A DNA stretch of 64,000 nt from an uncultured bacterium (GTDB lineage Bacteria; Bacteroidota; Bacteroidia; Bacteroidales; Bacteroidaceae): contig CAMHUC010000006.1 of assembly GCA_946188155.1 (NCBI GenBank), positions 31,934 through 95,933 on the forward strand. Direction: 5' to 3'. Positions 1 to 9,860 of this stretch are shown piece by piece (the first letter of the stretch is position 1; every line of letters begins with the position of its first letter). The position numbers and the translations under genes were made by a program. The notes beneath the pieces are model-generated. The model was given only the letters and a program-made list of their open reading frames with translations. It did no database searches and had not been told where the DNA came from.

Positions 1-38
1 TTTACGAACTCTTCTATGTCTTTATAATTCTCTGCCAT
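1..38 (-). CDS. 5' end of a further gene of the defence operon (cut by window edge)
   Basis: An ATG at 38-36 lies 3 bases after the TAA stop of the preceding gene (44-42) and opens a frame beginning MAENYKDIEEFV that runs off the window. The tight spacing says it is co-transcribed with the six genes upstream of it. Twelve residues are too few to identify a family; by position it could be a further defence effector or an accessory protein, but that is inference only. Confidence 0.5.
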   Translation of the reverse strand, partial: MAENYKDIEEFV

Positions 39-41
39 ACC

Positions 42-2171
42 TTATTTTACTTTAGTAATCATCGTTTGAATAGTTCCAAGTTTCTTGTCATCAAATGGGC
101 GTTTTTTCTCTATGCGGAATACGCGTCCTTCTATATCCTCTATTCTTGAATGGTCAAGAATTGCTTCTCCATTACTTCCATCACGTAAGAAGCTCTTTGT
201 TACAATTATCACTTGCTTCTTAAGTCCGCTGATAACTCCAAAGAATTCATTTTCCTTGGTGTCTGTAAATGATGAAGTTGGAGCATCGAAAAGTAAAGGC
301 AGTTCTGTCTCGTCTCTTTCAGCAGACAGATTGCCAATAGCGAACAAGATAGACATCAAATATGTCGTCTTTAATGCTGTGTTCGGGTTAAAGATTCTTA
401 CGCTGTCGTTATTCATTAAGAATGCCTCTCCCTGTCCGTTTTGCTTTTCTATAATTCGTATAGTACCTTTAAAGTCATTGGTGTTCAGCTTGGCCAAGAA
501 CAGATTAGACTTCTCTTCGATAGCATCAAGCAATCTCCGCTTGTTTTCCTCCTTTGCATTTTTGAATGCATTAGAGATTTGCTGAATAATCAAAGCGGTT
601 TTTGCATACATCTCTGCTGCTGTGCCTTCAGAAGTTTTGCTTAGCGACAACTCTGCTTCATCCAGAATGGCTCTATGTTGCTCCCTTTGCCGCTTCAATA
701 TATCTATTCTGCCCTCTGCCTTTTTCTTCTTATCTATCCAATCCGAGATATTATCGTAATTCGCTAAGAGTTGTTCTTCGGTTAAACCATCTGCCTGAGC
801 CAGAATCCGTTTCTTTTGTTCAAACTCAGTATTGAGGTTGGCATCTATCTTTTTAATATCGTCATGCAATCTATTATTGAAAGCTATTGCTTCTTGGATT
901 TTCCTTCTCATTTTAGCAATGTCAGAAAGGTTGTCGTTCAAGGTGGTATCCCGCTTCTGCAACTCGTCAATGTAGTTGTTCTTATAAAGCGGTTCGATGC
1001 CCTCGTCAGCCTTACCTTCTAGTGATGCTTTGTATTCTTGCAGACGTTCGTACATATAGTTCCACGCTTCAGTACCTTTTTCAGCCTTTCTTCCACAAAA
1101 TTTACACACTTCTTCGTTTAGCATATCTTCCATTATTTTCCTGCCTGGTATATGGGCAGGTAAGGCAGTGAATCCTCTTTCTGCCTCCTTTATGGCTTTC
1201 TCTACGCCAGCAGTAATAAGGTATTGGTCTTCTAGCTTTTTGCGTTCATTCATTAGGCCATTGACTAATGCAGAATACTCTTCAGCAGTATCAACAAAAC
1301 CCAGTAAAATCCACATGTCATCAAGAAGATTGATAGTATAATTCTCCTTGATTCTACCTGCTGTTTCTGAGCGTCTTTGGCTCAGTCTTTCTATTCGCTG
1401 ATTTACTGATTTGAGCAATTTTGAAGCCTCATTGCTTTGTTCAATATTTTTCAGTAGCCCTTCAAAGTTCTCTGCTTCTCCCTCCTTGATATGTATTTCA
1501 CGATCTATGTCAGATAACAAACCTTTCTCCTGTTCTATGGTTTTCTTTAGCCCTTTTATCTTATCAGCATTCTTTTTATCTAGTTTTTGGGCATTGTCTC
1601 TTGCTTGCTCTGCATTCTTTGTGGCATATTCCATAAAAGAGAAATACGCTTCAAAATTCTGGACCTCGCTAAACTCGTCAACAAGTTGTTTCAAGGAGTT
1701 TGATTTTTCGAGAATATTCAAATCCTGTTCTCCCTTGAACATGATGAACTTTCGCATTTCAGAAGGAAGGTCTTTATCAAATGTAACACCGTCTTTAACA
1801 ATTCGCTCTATACCATTACCTTCTATTAATGAGAATGTGTAGTTGGACGTTGTCACTTCACCATCAAAGGATTTTGTGAAATGGAACATCTTTTCTAGTA
1901 CCTTCGTCCTGCCTTTGTGCTCATAAGTCATCGCCACACGCACATCATCAGAATTGTTAGGCATTAACTCTTCACTCCTTTTCTTAGAGATATACTTCGT
2001 GTCCATTTTGTTGGTTCCGTCTGTACGGAACAACCATTCAAGGGCCTCATAGAAAGTGGTCTTTCCATCACCATTTGAACCAATTATCAGATTCAAGCCA
2101 TTAATGAGCTCAAACGAGTTCTCTCGGTAATAGCTTCTGAAATTCTGTATCTCAATCTTTTGTATAATCAT
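42..2171 (-). CDS. SMC/DndD-like AAA ATPase with CxxC hook, phosphorothioation-linked defence (SspH-like position)
   Basis: The 709-residue protein has an N-terminal P-loop GSNGDGKTT (about residues 31-39), a long charged coiled coil (about 185-290), a CKFC pair at 356-359 resembling a Rad50 zinc hook, a second coiled coil (about 410-560) and a C-terminal Walker B region LPLLFDAPTSS near 630. This is the RecF/SbcC/DndD architecture: an ABC-type ATPase that acts on DNA ends or modified DNA. Its start overlaps the stop of the 78-residue gene by 4 bases (ATGA), so translation is coupled. As last gene of a BCD-type phosphorothioation operon with a PLD-helicase it fits the effector ATPase of an SspFGH-type module; the letter assignment is inferred from order, not from a search. 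Confidence 0.75.
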   Translation of the reverse strand: MIIQKIEIQNFRSYYRENSFELINGLNLIIGSNGDGKTTFYEALEWLFRTDGTNKMDTKYISKKRSEELMPNNSDDVRVAMTYEHKGRTKVLEKMFHFTKSFDGEVTTSNYTFSLIEGNGIERIVKDGVTFDKDLPSEMRKFIMFKGEQDLNILEKSNSLKQLVDEFSEVQNFEAYFSFMEYATKNAEQARDNAQKLDKKNADKIKGLKKTIEQEKGLLSDIDREIHIKEGEAENFEGLLKNIEQSNEASKLLKSVNQRIERLSQRRSETAGRIKENYTINLLDDMWILLGFVDTAEEYSALVNGLMNERKKLEDQYLITAGVEKAIKEAERGFTALPAHIPGRKIMEDMLNEEVCKFCGRKAEKGTEAWNYMYERLQEYKASLEGKADEGIEPLYKNNYIDELQKRDTTLNDNLSDIAKMRRKIQEAIAFNNRLHDDIKKIDANLNTEFEQKKRILAQADGLTEEQLLANYDNISDWIDKKKKAEGRIDILKRQREQHRAILDEAELSLSKTSEGTAAEMYAKTALIIQQISNAFKNAKEENKRRLLDAIEEKSNLFLAKLNTNDFKGTIRIIEKQNGQGEAFLMNNDSVRIFNPNTALKTTYLMSILFAIGNLSAERDETELPLLFDAPTSSFTDTKENEFFGVISGLKKQVIIVTKSFLRDGSNGEAILDHSRIEDIEGRVFRIEKKRPFDDKKLGTIQTMITKVK

Positions 2172-2404
2172 AGAAGATAGTTGTCGTTGATATAGTTAAA
2201 CACAGTCATATACACTTTTTTCTGGACACTCTCATCAGTAGAACCATCTAAGTTCTTGATGATGCGAGCCACCGCAGCCACTACCACATTATCAGAATTC
2301 ATAGCGGTGTACAAATCCTCATATTCCGACTTGTCGTACTCGTAAAGTTCTTGCAGTTTCTTGTCGTCAAGAACCATGTGTAGCATTCTTTCTTTGTTTG
2401 TCAT
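2168..2404 (-). CDS. Small 78-residue protein of the phosphorothioation-linked effector module (SspG-like position)
   Basis: This is a short acidic protein, predicted largely helical, without cysteines, membrane segments or a motif I recognise. It is very likely real: it overlaps the upstream helicase stop by 4 bases and the downstream ATPase start by 4 bases, so three genes are translationally coupled in a row. A small partner between helicase and SMC-like ATPase suggests an adaptor or regulatory subunit. The function is unknown. Confidence 0.75.
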   Translation of the reverse strand: MTNKERMLHMVLDDKKLQELYEYDKSEYEDLYTAMNSDNVVVAAVARIIKNLDGSTDESVQKKVYMTVFNYINDNYLL

Positions 2405-4647
2405 AATGTATGATTGTTTTTAGTTAGATTCAGTCCATAATGATCGAGCACTTCCCTCAGTTCCAACTCTGAGTAGGAAGGATTCTCAGATAGTTGAGAG
2501 AAATTGATGACTCGTTTTAGTTCTCCTCTTAGCAGCGACTGCTCCATCCTGTAGCTATCGCTATAAGGATTGACCTCAGGTGCTACTACCAAGTCATGCA
2601 GTTCTGCCATCTTCTTATCTGGGTGCGTTCTGAGCACACGACCTCTGCGCTGTATAAACTGGCGAGGATTTCCTGTGCTGGCACAGAAAATAGCCAACTC
2701 GCTTCGAGGCACATCAACACCTTCGTCAAGACACTTCATCGAAGTGAGCACATGAAGCCTGCCTGTGGCAAAGTCGTGCAATATTTCTTCTCGGTCTTGC
2801 TGACCAGAGACGAACTTTCTCACCGTCACGTGGTCATCCACCTCTGTTACAACCTTTGTGTAGAGGTTGATAAGGTGCTCCATATCGTTATCATCACCTA
2901 TGTCTTCTGATATGTCAAAGTCGTCACCACCTCCTATGTAATCAGGTTTGTTGCCTTCTGGCACATAAATCAGCGAGTATTTCAAGTTGCCCTTTTCTTG
3001 GAAACGCTTCTCGATGATTTCACGGAATGCCTCGATTTTATTCTCCGCTTTGTGGACAATGCGCTTACGGGCCAACAGCATCATCTTCAGCTTCTCATCG
3101 ATGTGGTCGAATTTCTCCTTGTCGTAGTTGAAGTATTTGGCTATACGTTCAGACAGTTCAACGTATGCATCCATCTCGTCTGGAGTCAGACGCACCAAAT
3201 GTGGATAGTACATGTACTTGCAGAGTACACCATTCTGTATGGCTTCCTCCATACTGTATTCGTAGGTATAGTGCTCTTCAGAACCAAAGAACTTCTTCAG
3301 TTTCTGGTTGCCTTCGTCATCAAACTGCCTTTCTGGAGTTGCCGACAATCCTATTCTGCGTAGGTAGGGAATCTCCTTGAGTCGCTTTACTAAAGAGCCT
3401 GAACCCATGTTATGACACTCGTCAGCAATCATGAGTAATCTCCTGCGGTCAAAGCCATTCAATACTTTGAATACTCTTTCTCTGGAATAAGAGGCGTATG
3501 TGGATATGATGATATACGATACTTCCGGATCTTTATCCGTCTTATACTTTTCGTTAAAGGCAACCCGCTCTACTTCATCTCGCCAAGTGAGATTCTTTGA
3601 ATATACCTTAATGATGTTGCTGAAGTTAAACTTCCGACATTCCTGTTCCCATTGGTTGACAAGCGTGATAGTTGGTACAAGGATAATTGTCTTGTAATAC
3701 CCTTTCCGTTTGTAAATCTCCAACAGGCAGTTGAGTGACGTGATGGTCTTACCCGTACCTGTTGCCATAGCTAACAACCCCTTTTGCCCATTGTTCTTCC
3801 AATTCTCAAAAGCGGTTTTCTGATAATCTCGTGGGCCGGAATGATATGGAAACTGTGGTTCAACCACTAAGTCTTCGCATACGGCATCTATTTGTTCCTG
3901 CCTTTCTTTGATGGCTTTTTCTGCTTTTATCTTTCGCAGTTTTTTCTCTACATCGAGCAGTTCTTCAATATCTTTGTCACCAAAGTTCGATTGGATGGCA
4001 GAGATAAGGTTTTCTGGCGACAGATACTCGATATTCCGCTTCTTGCCTTTCATGATAGCGTTAAATTCTTCGCGCTGACTGGCAATACGGTTCTGTACCA
4101 TCTTGTCAACAGAATCGCTGCGATCTATCTTGATTTCTTCAAGGTTGTTGAATAGTCCGCTGATGGTAAAGTTGGCAGAGCCAGTAAACGAGGTTATGCT
4201 ATCTCCATCGCGGAATTGTCCAGACTTGGTATGTGATATGCCTTTCTTGTTGCGAGGCTTGATGATTCGAATGTCGATACGTTTATCGTAGATGAGGAAA
4301 GCAAGGCACTCAAAGAACTGTTGTTGGTACTCGTCAAAGGTCTGGCGCAAGGTTTCAAAGTTAGTCAGGTCAAAGCAGTCAATCACCCCACCGTGCAATC
4401 CTTTGCTAATGGCTTCTTTGTCTTCTTCTGATACGATGTGATTGATGACGAGCCTCATCTTGCCTCCATTGGAGATAAATGTAGCGAAACCATCAGCCAG
4501 CACGCTGATAGTCGCAGAACTGAAATAGCCCAGTTGTAGGTCAAACTCTTTACTGTTCTCCAAACAGTCGTTGAAGAACTTCTCTGGCGAGTTATACTCT
4601 CCAGGCCTATATGTTCCGTCTTCTGCCCAATCTACTTCGTACAGCAT
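2401..4647 (-). CDS. PLD-nuclease-like domain fused to SF2 DEAD/DEAH helicase (SspF-like position)
   Basis: The 748-residue protein begins with a phospholipase-D-like region: an HTK triad at 139-141 followed by GSAN at 156-159, matching the HxK...GSxN signature of PLD nucleases. A superfamily 2 helicase core follows: Walker A TGTGK ending near 300, DECH box at 409-412, SAT motif at 435-437 and motif VI QRRGRVLR near 670. Such PLD-helicase fusions occur in restriction and anti-phage systems and are expected to translocate on and cut DNA. It starts 9 bases after the sulfur-transfer gene and overlaps the next small gene by 4 bases. Together with the following two genes it would form the effector half of the operon. 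Confidence 0.8.
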   Translation of the reverse strand: MLYEVDWAEDGTYRPGEYNSPEKFFNDCLENSKEFDLQLGYFSSATISVLADGFATFISNGGKMRLVINHIVSEEDKEAISKGLHGGVIDCFDLTNFETLRQTFDEYQQQFFECLAFLIYDKRIDIRIIKPRNKKGISHTKSGQFRDGDSITSFTGSANFTISGLFNNLEEIKIDRSDSVDKMVQNRIASQREEFNAIMKGKKRNIEYLSPENLISAIQSNFGDKDIEELLDVEKKLRKIKAEKAIKERQEQIDAVCEDLVVEPQFPYHSGPRDYQKTAFENWKNNGQKGLLAMATGTGKTITSLNCLLEIYKRKGYYKTIILVPTITLVNQWEQECRKFNFSNIIKVYSKNLTWRDEVERVAFNEKYKTDKDPEVSYIIISTYASYSRERVFKVLNGFDRRRLLMIADECHNMGSGSLVKRLKEIPYLRRIGLSATPERQFDDEGNQKLKKFFGSEEHYTYEYSMEEAIQNGVLCKYMYYPHLVRLTPDEMDAYVELSERIAKYFNYDKEKFDHIDEKLKMMLLARKRIVHKAENKIEAFREIIEKRFQEKGNLKYSLIYVPEGNKPDYIGGGDDFDISEDIGDDNDMEHLINLYTKVVTEVDDHVTVRKFVSGQQDREEILHDFATGRLHVLTSMKCLDEGVDVPRSELAIFCASTGNPRQFIQRRGRVLRTHPDKKMAELHDLVVAPEVNPYSDSYRMEQSLLRGELKRVINFSQLSENPSYSELELREVLDHYGLNLTKNNHTL

Positions 4648-4656
4648 AATAACCTC

Positions 4657-5760
4657 CTATATAAAGCAGTTCGTACACATAATATCATCGCCAAGGATGT
4701 CCACCAGCGTGGTGCCCTTGTTCTTCTCTTTGTTCTCCTTCTGACGGCGAATGATGTCGAGTTTTATCTGGCGGATGCGCTCTGGTTTGATGAGGTCAGC
4801 AAGACTCTCATTCTGATTCCACGTATAGCCGTCTTTCTCAAACTCCATTGCTTTTGCATAGAGGTCGGGATGCTGCTCGTAGAGCCATATCCATTCTATC
4901 TTCTGCTGGAAGAAGCAGAAGTAGCAGCCAGAGCGACTGCGGCAATAGGTGCCTGTCTCGCCATCTACCTCGAAGGGGATTTCTTCATAGTACGCAGGAA
5001 CACCAGCGCCACTTTCTCTCAACAAACGGAAAATGTCTTCCTTCACCAATACATCAGTGTTTTCAAGCAATGGGAATGACTCCAGCTTTCCCACAGGATA
5101 GTCAGTAGTTTTCAGGAACTCGAACACAGCGTGATTGAAGAGCTTGACATCATAATCCAACAGCGCATTCATCTTCTTGGAATAGTAGAACTGCTTGGTG
5201 ATAGGTTTCTTTACTGTTTCGATGATTTCGTCTCGCAGGAATCCTTCTGGTGTAAGCCGTTCGTAGATATCAACTATCTGTTCCAAGTTCTCCTTATGCA
5301 GGAACTTGTTGATGACATCGATGCTCCAGATGTTCTTTCGGAATGGGAACACGGCTTGGATGTTGGGCTTGCTGGAAATATATCCATCTCTGTCCTCGTC
5401 GCCTCGAATACCTACGTATGAAACGGCATAGTCATCGCCTACATATTCCTCAAACTTGTCGAGTTTCATCTTCTTGGTACACCAGCGGGCTTGGGGCGAG
5501 GGCAGGAAACCGCCCATCGCTTTCAGAAAATGATGGAATGGTGTTGGCTCTGGACTACCTTCTGCAGCGCGAAGACGTTCTATCTTTCCCAAGTAGGCTT
5601 CCAGACGGTTGATGAGTGTCTCCGTTTCTGCCAGTTCGCAACCTGTATCTGAATTGTAGTACTCAATCTTCAGCGATGGGTACGTCTGTTTCAGATAGAT
5701 GGCGAGTGCTGCACTATCCTTGCCACCTGATATGCCTAATATATGTCTTACCTTTGTCAT
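4657..5760 (-). CDS. sspD: Phosphoadenosine-phosphosulfate-reductase-like protein, DNA phosphorothioation (SspD/DndC-like)
   Basis: The N-terminus carries the PP-loop SGGKDS at residues 11-16, which activates substrate with ATP in PAPS reductases and ATP-pyrophosphatases. Cysteines in CRSRSGCYFC and in a C-terminal CTNC could hold an Fe-S cluster, as in DndC. In phosphorothioation systems this enzyme family moves sulfur onto the DNA backbone. I chose the ATG at 5760 (367 residues) because it overlaps the TGA of the upstream ATPase gene by 4 bases and puts the PP-loop near the N-terminus; a longer frame to 5799 exists but lies inside the upstream gene. The DUF4007 and ATPase neighbours favour the Ssp over the Dnd type. 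Confidence 0.85.
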   Translation of the reverse strand: MTKVRHILGISGGKDSAALAIYLKQTYPSLKIEYYNSDTGCELAETETLINRLEAYLGKIERLRAAEGSPEPTPFHHFLKAMGGFLPSPQARWCTKKMKLDKFEEYVGDDYAVSYVGIRGDEDRDGYISSKPNIQAVFPFRKNIWSIDVINKFLHKENLEQIVDIYERLTPEGFLRDEIIETVKKPITKQFYYSKKMNALLDYDVKLFNHAVFEFLKTTDYPVGKLESFPLLENTDVLVKEDIFRLLRESGAGVPAYYEEIPFEVDGETGTYCRSRSGCYFCFFQQKIEWIWLYEQHPDLYAKAMEFEKDGYTWNQNESLADLIKPERIRQIKLDIIRRQKENKEKNKGTTLVDILGDDIMCTNCFI

Positions 5761-8700
5761 TGTTTCATCTTCTTGTTGAGTATCGACAGCAGCGTACAAA
5801 CATCCACGTTAGTGTCGCCAGACAGTAGTTCGCTGATTTTCTTTTCCAGCGCATCAGCCTTCTGCTTGTCTTTCTCTGGCAGGACGTAAGTCTGCGTCCT
5901 GACGCTGGTGCCCTTGTTTGTCACCATATCGAAGGAGTAGGCATCCGTCTTGTCCCCTTCACACACCTGTTCTGAGATAGCGGAATACTTCTCACATTCA
6001 CGGAACAGGTACAACAAATCGTCTGCCAACTTATCTTCCTGTTCATCCTTCAAGGTGTCCAGTCGCTGTTCAAGGATGGTATAGCAGATGGATTGGTACC
6101 ACAAGGTGCGATTGTCGTACTCCGTCATTACGTGGTGATAGAACTCGCGCTGCTTGTCTGTCAACAGATAGGCTTTTACGTTGGCCAGCCTGCTGCGTAT
6201 CTCTTCTACATATTCGTTGTATTCATACGACTCCAACCCGAAGCTTTCTACCAACCGTTCTTCCAGACGGTCTATCAGTTTACTGTAGCATGAGCGCAAC
6301 TCCTTGATGGCTCGTTGGATGGTGTTGCCGTATTCCTCTCTGAACCTCTCCTGCTTCAACTTCTCGTCATCAAAACCAAGTGCCTCTGGCATGTCTTCCA
6401 AGAAAGCCTTCTCTGGGTCTTTGGCCTTTGCCAGCACATCGCGGAACTTCATCGTAGATGCGTGGTCGAACTTGCGAGTGTTCTTCGTATAGTCGTTCAG
6501 CCGCATATAGAAACTGAGGAACGGCTTGATGGTCTCGATAAAACTGGCATTGGTGATGGCTGACTCCTCGCCAAGATTGATAAAGCGGCGATACTGATTG
6601 AAGAAGCCCAACTTTACGCCATCGCCAGCAAATTTCTTTACCTCGAAGTCGCCAGGATGCTTCTGCAACAGGTCGAAAAACTCCATGTTTACATTAGGCA
6701 TGAAGGCTCCTTTTGAGGCATCATAGAGTGCAAAGTCCTGACGTTTGATGAAGAGGTAGGTGGGAATCCAGAAATCCAAGAAACCCTGTTTCAGTTTATA
6801 GGGCTGGGCTGACAACAGCTTTATCAGTTCTGATACCTTCCTCGCCTTGTTCTCTGAACTTTGCAGGAACTCCTCGCTGGCTCTCCACAGCGGCATGAAA
6901 CCCTCGTTGCTTGGAGCGTCAGCAAACTCCCCATTCACATGCAAGCCTGTATTCTTCAGCAATGAGAAATAGATGGTCTTCTCTGGCGGAAACTTGTCTG
7001 CAGGGAATCCAAGGTTCTCTTCGCTATTGTGCTCTATCAGATTGGTGAGATAGTTCTTGCGGGCAGAAGAAATCGTACCACTCAACTTGTGCTTGTTGAA
7101 CAGTTCGTTATTCATCACGGGTGTCTGATGGTAGATGGTGTCGCACACCTTGGAGAGCAGACGGTTGAAGTCACGATGCGACTCCACCTTTTGCTCTTTT
7201 CCATTGAACACCCAGACTACACGATTCTTGTAGGCAAAGAGATTGTCGCTGATGGCTTTGTTCAGCAGCGCCTCTTCATATTCTTTCAGTTTTTGTATCT
7301 CTGTGACGGCAACACGGTCATTCTTGTCGAGCACCCGCTCCAGCAGGTACATGTATTTCTTGATGTTGTACAGATGGTCAACTATCTCGTCGGTATTGTT
7401 GAAATATGCAAATATCAGGGCGTGCTCAGAGTTGGCACTAAACTCCTTGATGTCCTTCAGCACATTCTTCTTGGTGGAGAATATCAGTTCAATGTAGCCG
7501 TCAGTATCGCCCTTGGGTACAAACTCCACTGGTTCCTCGCGTATCTCATAGTCGAAGAATCGCGGTGTTCCCTTATGGTAATAGTGGGCCTTGACGGGCG
7601 ATATACGTTTGTTGAAGAATACGCTCAGTTCATCGACAAAGGTTACAGGTCGTGACACCATCAGTCCTGCCTCTCGAATCTCTGCCTCCAAGTCAACGTC
7701 CGTTCCCTCAAACAGCATCAGGCGTTCCTTATAGGCGGCATAGCGGATAATCTTCTTCGCTATCAGTTTCTTGATAATCGCCTCTGCATCCTCGACAGCC
7801 ATCGACAGACGGGCATATTCTGCCATCTGCTCTGTTGACAGCTTGAAGCCAGCCGTTCCAAACAGCGTCATCATACCAATGGCTTTCACTATCTTGACAG
7901 CCTGCAGCATTTCTTCTTTCGACACCCATTCCTGTCCCTCTACGCGCTCTATCGACACCTGCATACTGCTCCAGTTCATCGAGTCGGCATTGGCATCTTT
8001 CAGATAGGAGTAGAAGTTGTAGAGCACGTAGTCATAGACGTTCTGCAAGTTGTAGGTCAAATTTTCCTTGGCTTCAAACTCCATGATGGAGTTAGTGCCT
8101 CTGGATGCCAGGAAGGTAAACAGCGAACGCTCGTTCTGACCATAACGCTGGATGGCTGAAGTGATGGCGTAGGCAGAAAACAAGTCCAGCGGATAGAGTT
8201 GAAGGGCTATCTGCTCTGCGAAGTCATCAGACACATAGCGGGTCTCTTTGGCCAGTTGGCAGAGTGGCTTTGCATTCTCACCAACAATGGTCTTCCGCTC
8301 TTCCTGCAACTGCTGTGAGGCCAAGAGCAACAACTGCTCGATGGGTTCTACGAAGGTAATCTCCTTGAAGCGACCTTTTACCTTTGTCCATTCGTTGACC
8401 TGTTCTTCTGTCATGCCTTTGGCATAGGCGGAGAAGTTCTGGTGCAGAGTGGTGAGCAACAGTATCTGTCGCTGCGGGTTGTTGACCACCTCGCAGAGTT
8501 TCTGCAGGAAGTAGAGTTCTTTCTCTGGATTGTTCTTGGCCGCATGTTCCAGCACCTTGCCAAACTCGTCGATGATGATGACGAGGAACTTGCCTTGCTT
8601 CTGACAGCGGCTATAGTAGGCTTTCAGCTCGTCGAGCACGCTGATCTTGCTGCCTTCCACGTTGAGGCTTCTCTGCAGCAAGATAGACATCTCGCTATAG

Positions 8701-8984
8701 TCGCCTACTATTTTGAGTATCTCAAACTTGGCTGTCTGTTGCAGGCTCTTCGGATTCAGCAGGTATTGCTGTTTCCGCTGCTTCTGTAGGTCTGACTCCA
8801 AGGCCAGCAGGAAACTTGACTTGCCTGTGCCGTAGGTTCCAATGATGGTAAACGAGTGGATGCCGGTCTGGTAGTCACTCACGATGCTGTGGATGGCATG
8901 CTGGGCATTAGGCGTTACGATGTACTGCGCATCTGCAGCAAAGCCGTTCTCGATGTTGGCTGAAAGACTAAACGTGTGCTTCAT
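5757..8984 (-). CDS. sspC: Large P-loop ATPase of DNA phosphorothioation module (SspC-like)
   Basis: The 1075-residue protein has a Walker A GTYGTGKSS at residues 49-57 and a Walker B ending in IIIDE at about 136-140, so it is an ATPase of the STAND/AAA kind; the long remainder has no motif I can name. Its start overlaps the upstream DUF4007 gene by 17 bases and its stop overlaps the sulfur-transfer gene by 4 bases. A DUF4007 protein, a large ATPase of this size and a PAPS-reductase homologue in this order match the sspB-sspC-sspD modification module, where the ATPase is needed for single-strand phosphorothioation. A DptH-like ATPase was considered but the neighbours do not fit. Confidence 0.8.
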   Translation of the reverse strand: MKHTFSLSANIENGFAADAQYIVTPNAQHAIHSIVSDYQTGIHSFTIIGTYGTGKSSFLLALESDLQKQRKQQYLLNPKSLQQTAKFEILKIVGDYSEMSILLQRSLNVEGSKISVLDELKAYYSRCQKQGKFLVIIIDEFGKVLEHAAKNNPEKELYFLQKLCEVVNNPQRQILLLTTLHQNFSAYAKGMTEEQVNEWTKVKGRFKEITFVEPIEQLLLLASQQLQEERKTIVGENAKPLCQLAKETRYVSDDFAEQIALQLYPLDLFSAYAITSAIQRYGQNERSLFTFLASRGTNSIMEFEAKENLTYNLQNVYDYVLYNFYSYLKDANADSMNWSSMQVSIERVEGQEWVSKEEMLQAVKIVKAIGMMTLFGTAGFKLSTEQMAEYARLSMAVEDAEAIIKKLIAKKIIRYAAYKERLMLFEGTDVDLEAEIREAGLMVSRPVTFVDELSVFFNKRISPVKAHYYHKGTPRFFDYEIREEPVEFVPKGDTDGYIELIFSTKKNVLKDIKEFSANSEHALIFAYFNNTDEIVDHLYNIKKYMYLLERVLDKNDRVAVTEIQKLKEYEEALLNKAISDNLFAYKNRVVWVFNGKEQKVESHRDFNRLLSKVCDTIYHQTPVMNNELFNKHKLSGTISSARKNYLTNLIEHNSEENLGFPADKFPPEKTIYFSLLKNTGLHVNGEFADAPSNEGFMPLWRASEEFLQSSENKARKVSELIKLLSAQPYKLKQGFLDFWIPTYLFIKRQDFALYDASKGAFMPNVNMEFFDLLQKHPGDFEVKKFAGDGVKLGFFNQYRRFINLGEESAITNASFIETIKPFLSFYMRLNDYTKNTRKFDHASTMKFRDVLAKAKDPEKAFLEDMPEALGFDDEKLKQERFREEYGNTIQRAIKELRSCYSKLIDRLEERLVESFGLESYEYNEYVEEIRSRLANVKAYLLTDKQREFYHHVMTEYDNRTLWYQSICYTILEQRLDTLKDEQEDKLADDLLYLFRECEKYSAISEQVCEGDKTDAYSFDMVTNKGTSVRTQTYVLPEKDKQKADALEKKISELLSGDTNVDVCTLLSILNKKMKQ

Positions 8985-9849
8985 AATAATCGTCTAATAC
9001 CTGTTTGTAATCCATATCTTTCGTGAACTGTACCTGACGGATACCTGCCACTTCGTTGTACGACATGCTGCCGCCATACGTCGTTGCCAACTGTTTCAGC
9101 ATCTGCACCGTCTCGTGGTCGGTCATGCAGAACGCCAGCCCCACTTGGTCTTGTATCGTCTCAAACGAGATGGTGCTGTCGCCCGTCTGTTCCTTTAGCA
9201 TCAAGAGTCCGTACATGAATACTTCCGGCGTCACCTTCCGTTTGCCCTCCACGTTGAAGTAGTAGCCCCTACCCGTAGCATTCTGGCGAATCAGGTCGAG
9301 GTCTATCAACAGCGACGAGAAGTCTTCGTTCGACTGTGACTTACGGGGCAGCGCATAGTTCTGTAGCAGCACTCCGATGTCTTTCTTTACCGTGTTGTCG
9401 TTGTAGGCATACTGTTTGCCGGCTTCAGCCACTTTCAGTTTGATGTAGGTTTGCACCTGCTCGCGCTCAAACTGGCTGCGCTCTCGCTGCACACCGCAGA
9501 AGAACATGCTGTAGAGCGTGGCCTCACGCAGGAACACCAGATGGAAGTGCAACAGCCACAGCGTGGCCAAATCCTCCATGTAGCAGTCCTTGCCCTTTGC
9601 ATCATCGAAGAGATAGTGTCCCAGCCAGGTGGCCCCGTCAGCATCCATCACGCCAAAGGCTTTCAGCCAGAAGCGGATGCTGGCGACCATGTTCTTTCCG
9701 ACTCCCAAGTCAATCACCGCCTCAGGCGAGTTGAAGTCCTTGCCCTTCACCAAGAAGTCGTAGCCTTTCTTCAGCCACAACGTCTTGCAGGGAAACGACT
9801 CATGCCCAGAAAACGTATATTTCTTGTCCTTACTATTGTTCGTACTCAT
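8968..9849 (-). CDS. sspB: DUF4007-family protein, DNA nickase candidate of phosphorothioation module (SspB-like)
   Basis: The N-terminal FSGHESFPCKTLWLKKGYDF stretch is the hallmark of DUF4007 proteins. In the Ssp system, as I recall it, the DUF4007 protein SspB nicks DNA so that sulfur can be introduced on one strand. The chosen ATG at 9849 gives 293 residues; an upstream in-frame TTG at 9873 would add eight residues, but it falls within an inverted repeat and is less likely. This is the first gene of the operon, preceded by a leader of about 280 bases from a candidate promoter at 10144-10137. No cysteine desulfurase (SspA) is next to it, so a housekeeping IscS/SufS-type enzyme may supply sulfur. 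Confidence 0.8.
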   Translation of the reverse strand: MSTNNSKDKKYTFSGHESFPCKTLWLKKGYDFLVKGKDFNSPEAVIDLGVGKNMVASIRFWLKAFGVMDADGATWLGHYLFDDAKGKDCYMEDLATLWLLHFHLVFLREATLYSMFFCGVQRERSQFEREQVQTYIKLKVAEAGKQYAYNDNTVKKDIGVLLQNYALPRKSQSNEDFSSLLIDLDLIRQNATGRGYYFNVEGKRKVTPEVFMYGLLMLKEQTGDSTISFETIQDQVGLAFCMTDHETVQMLKQLATTYGGSMSYNEVAGIRQVQFTKDMDYKQVLDDYYEAHV

Positions 9850-9860
9850 TGTTCTAAGTT

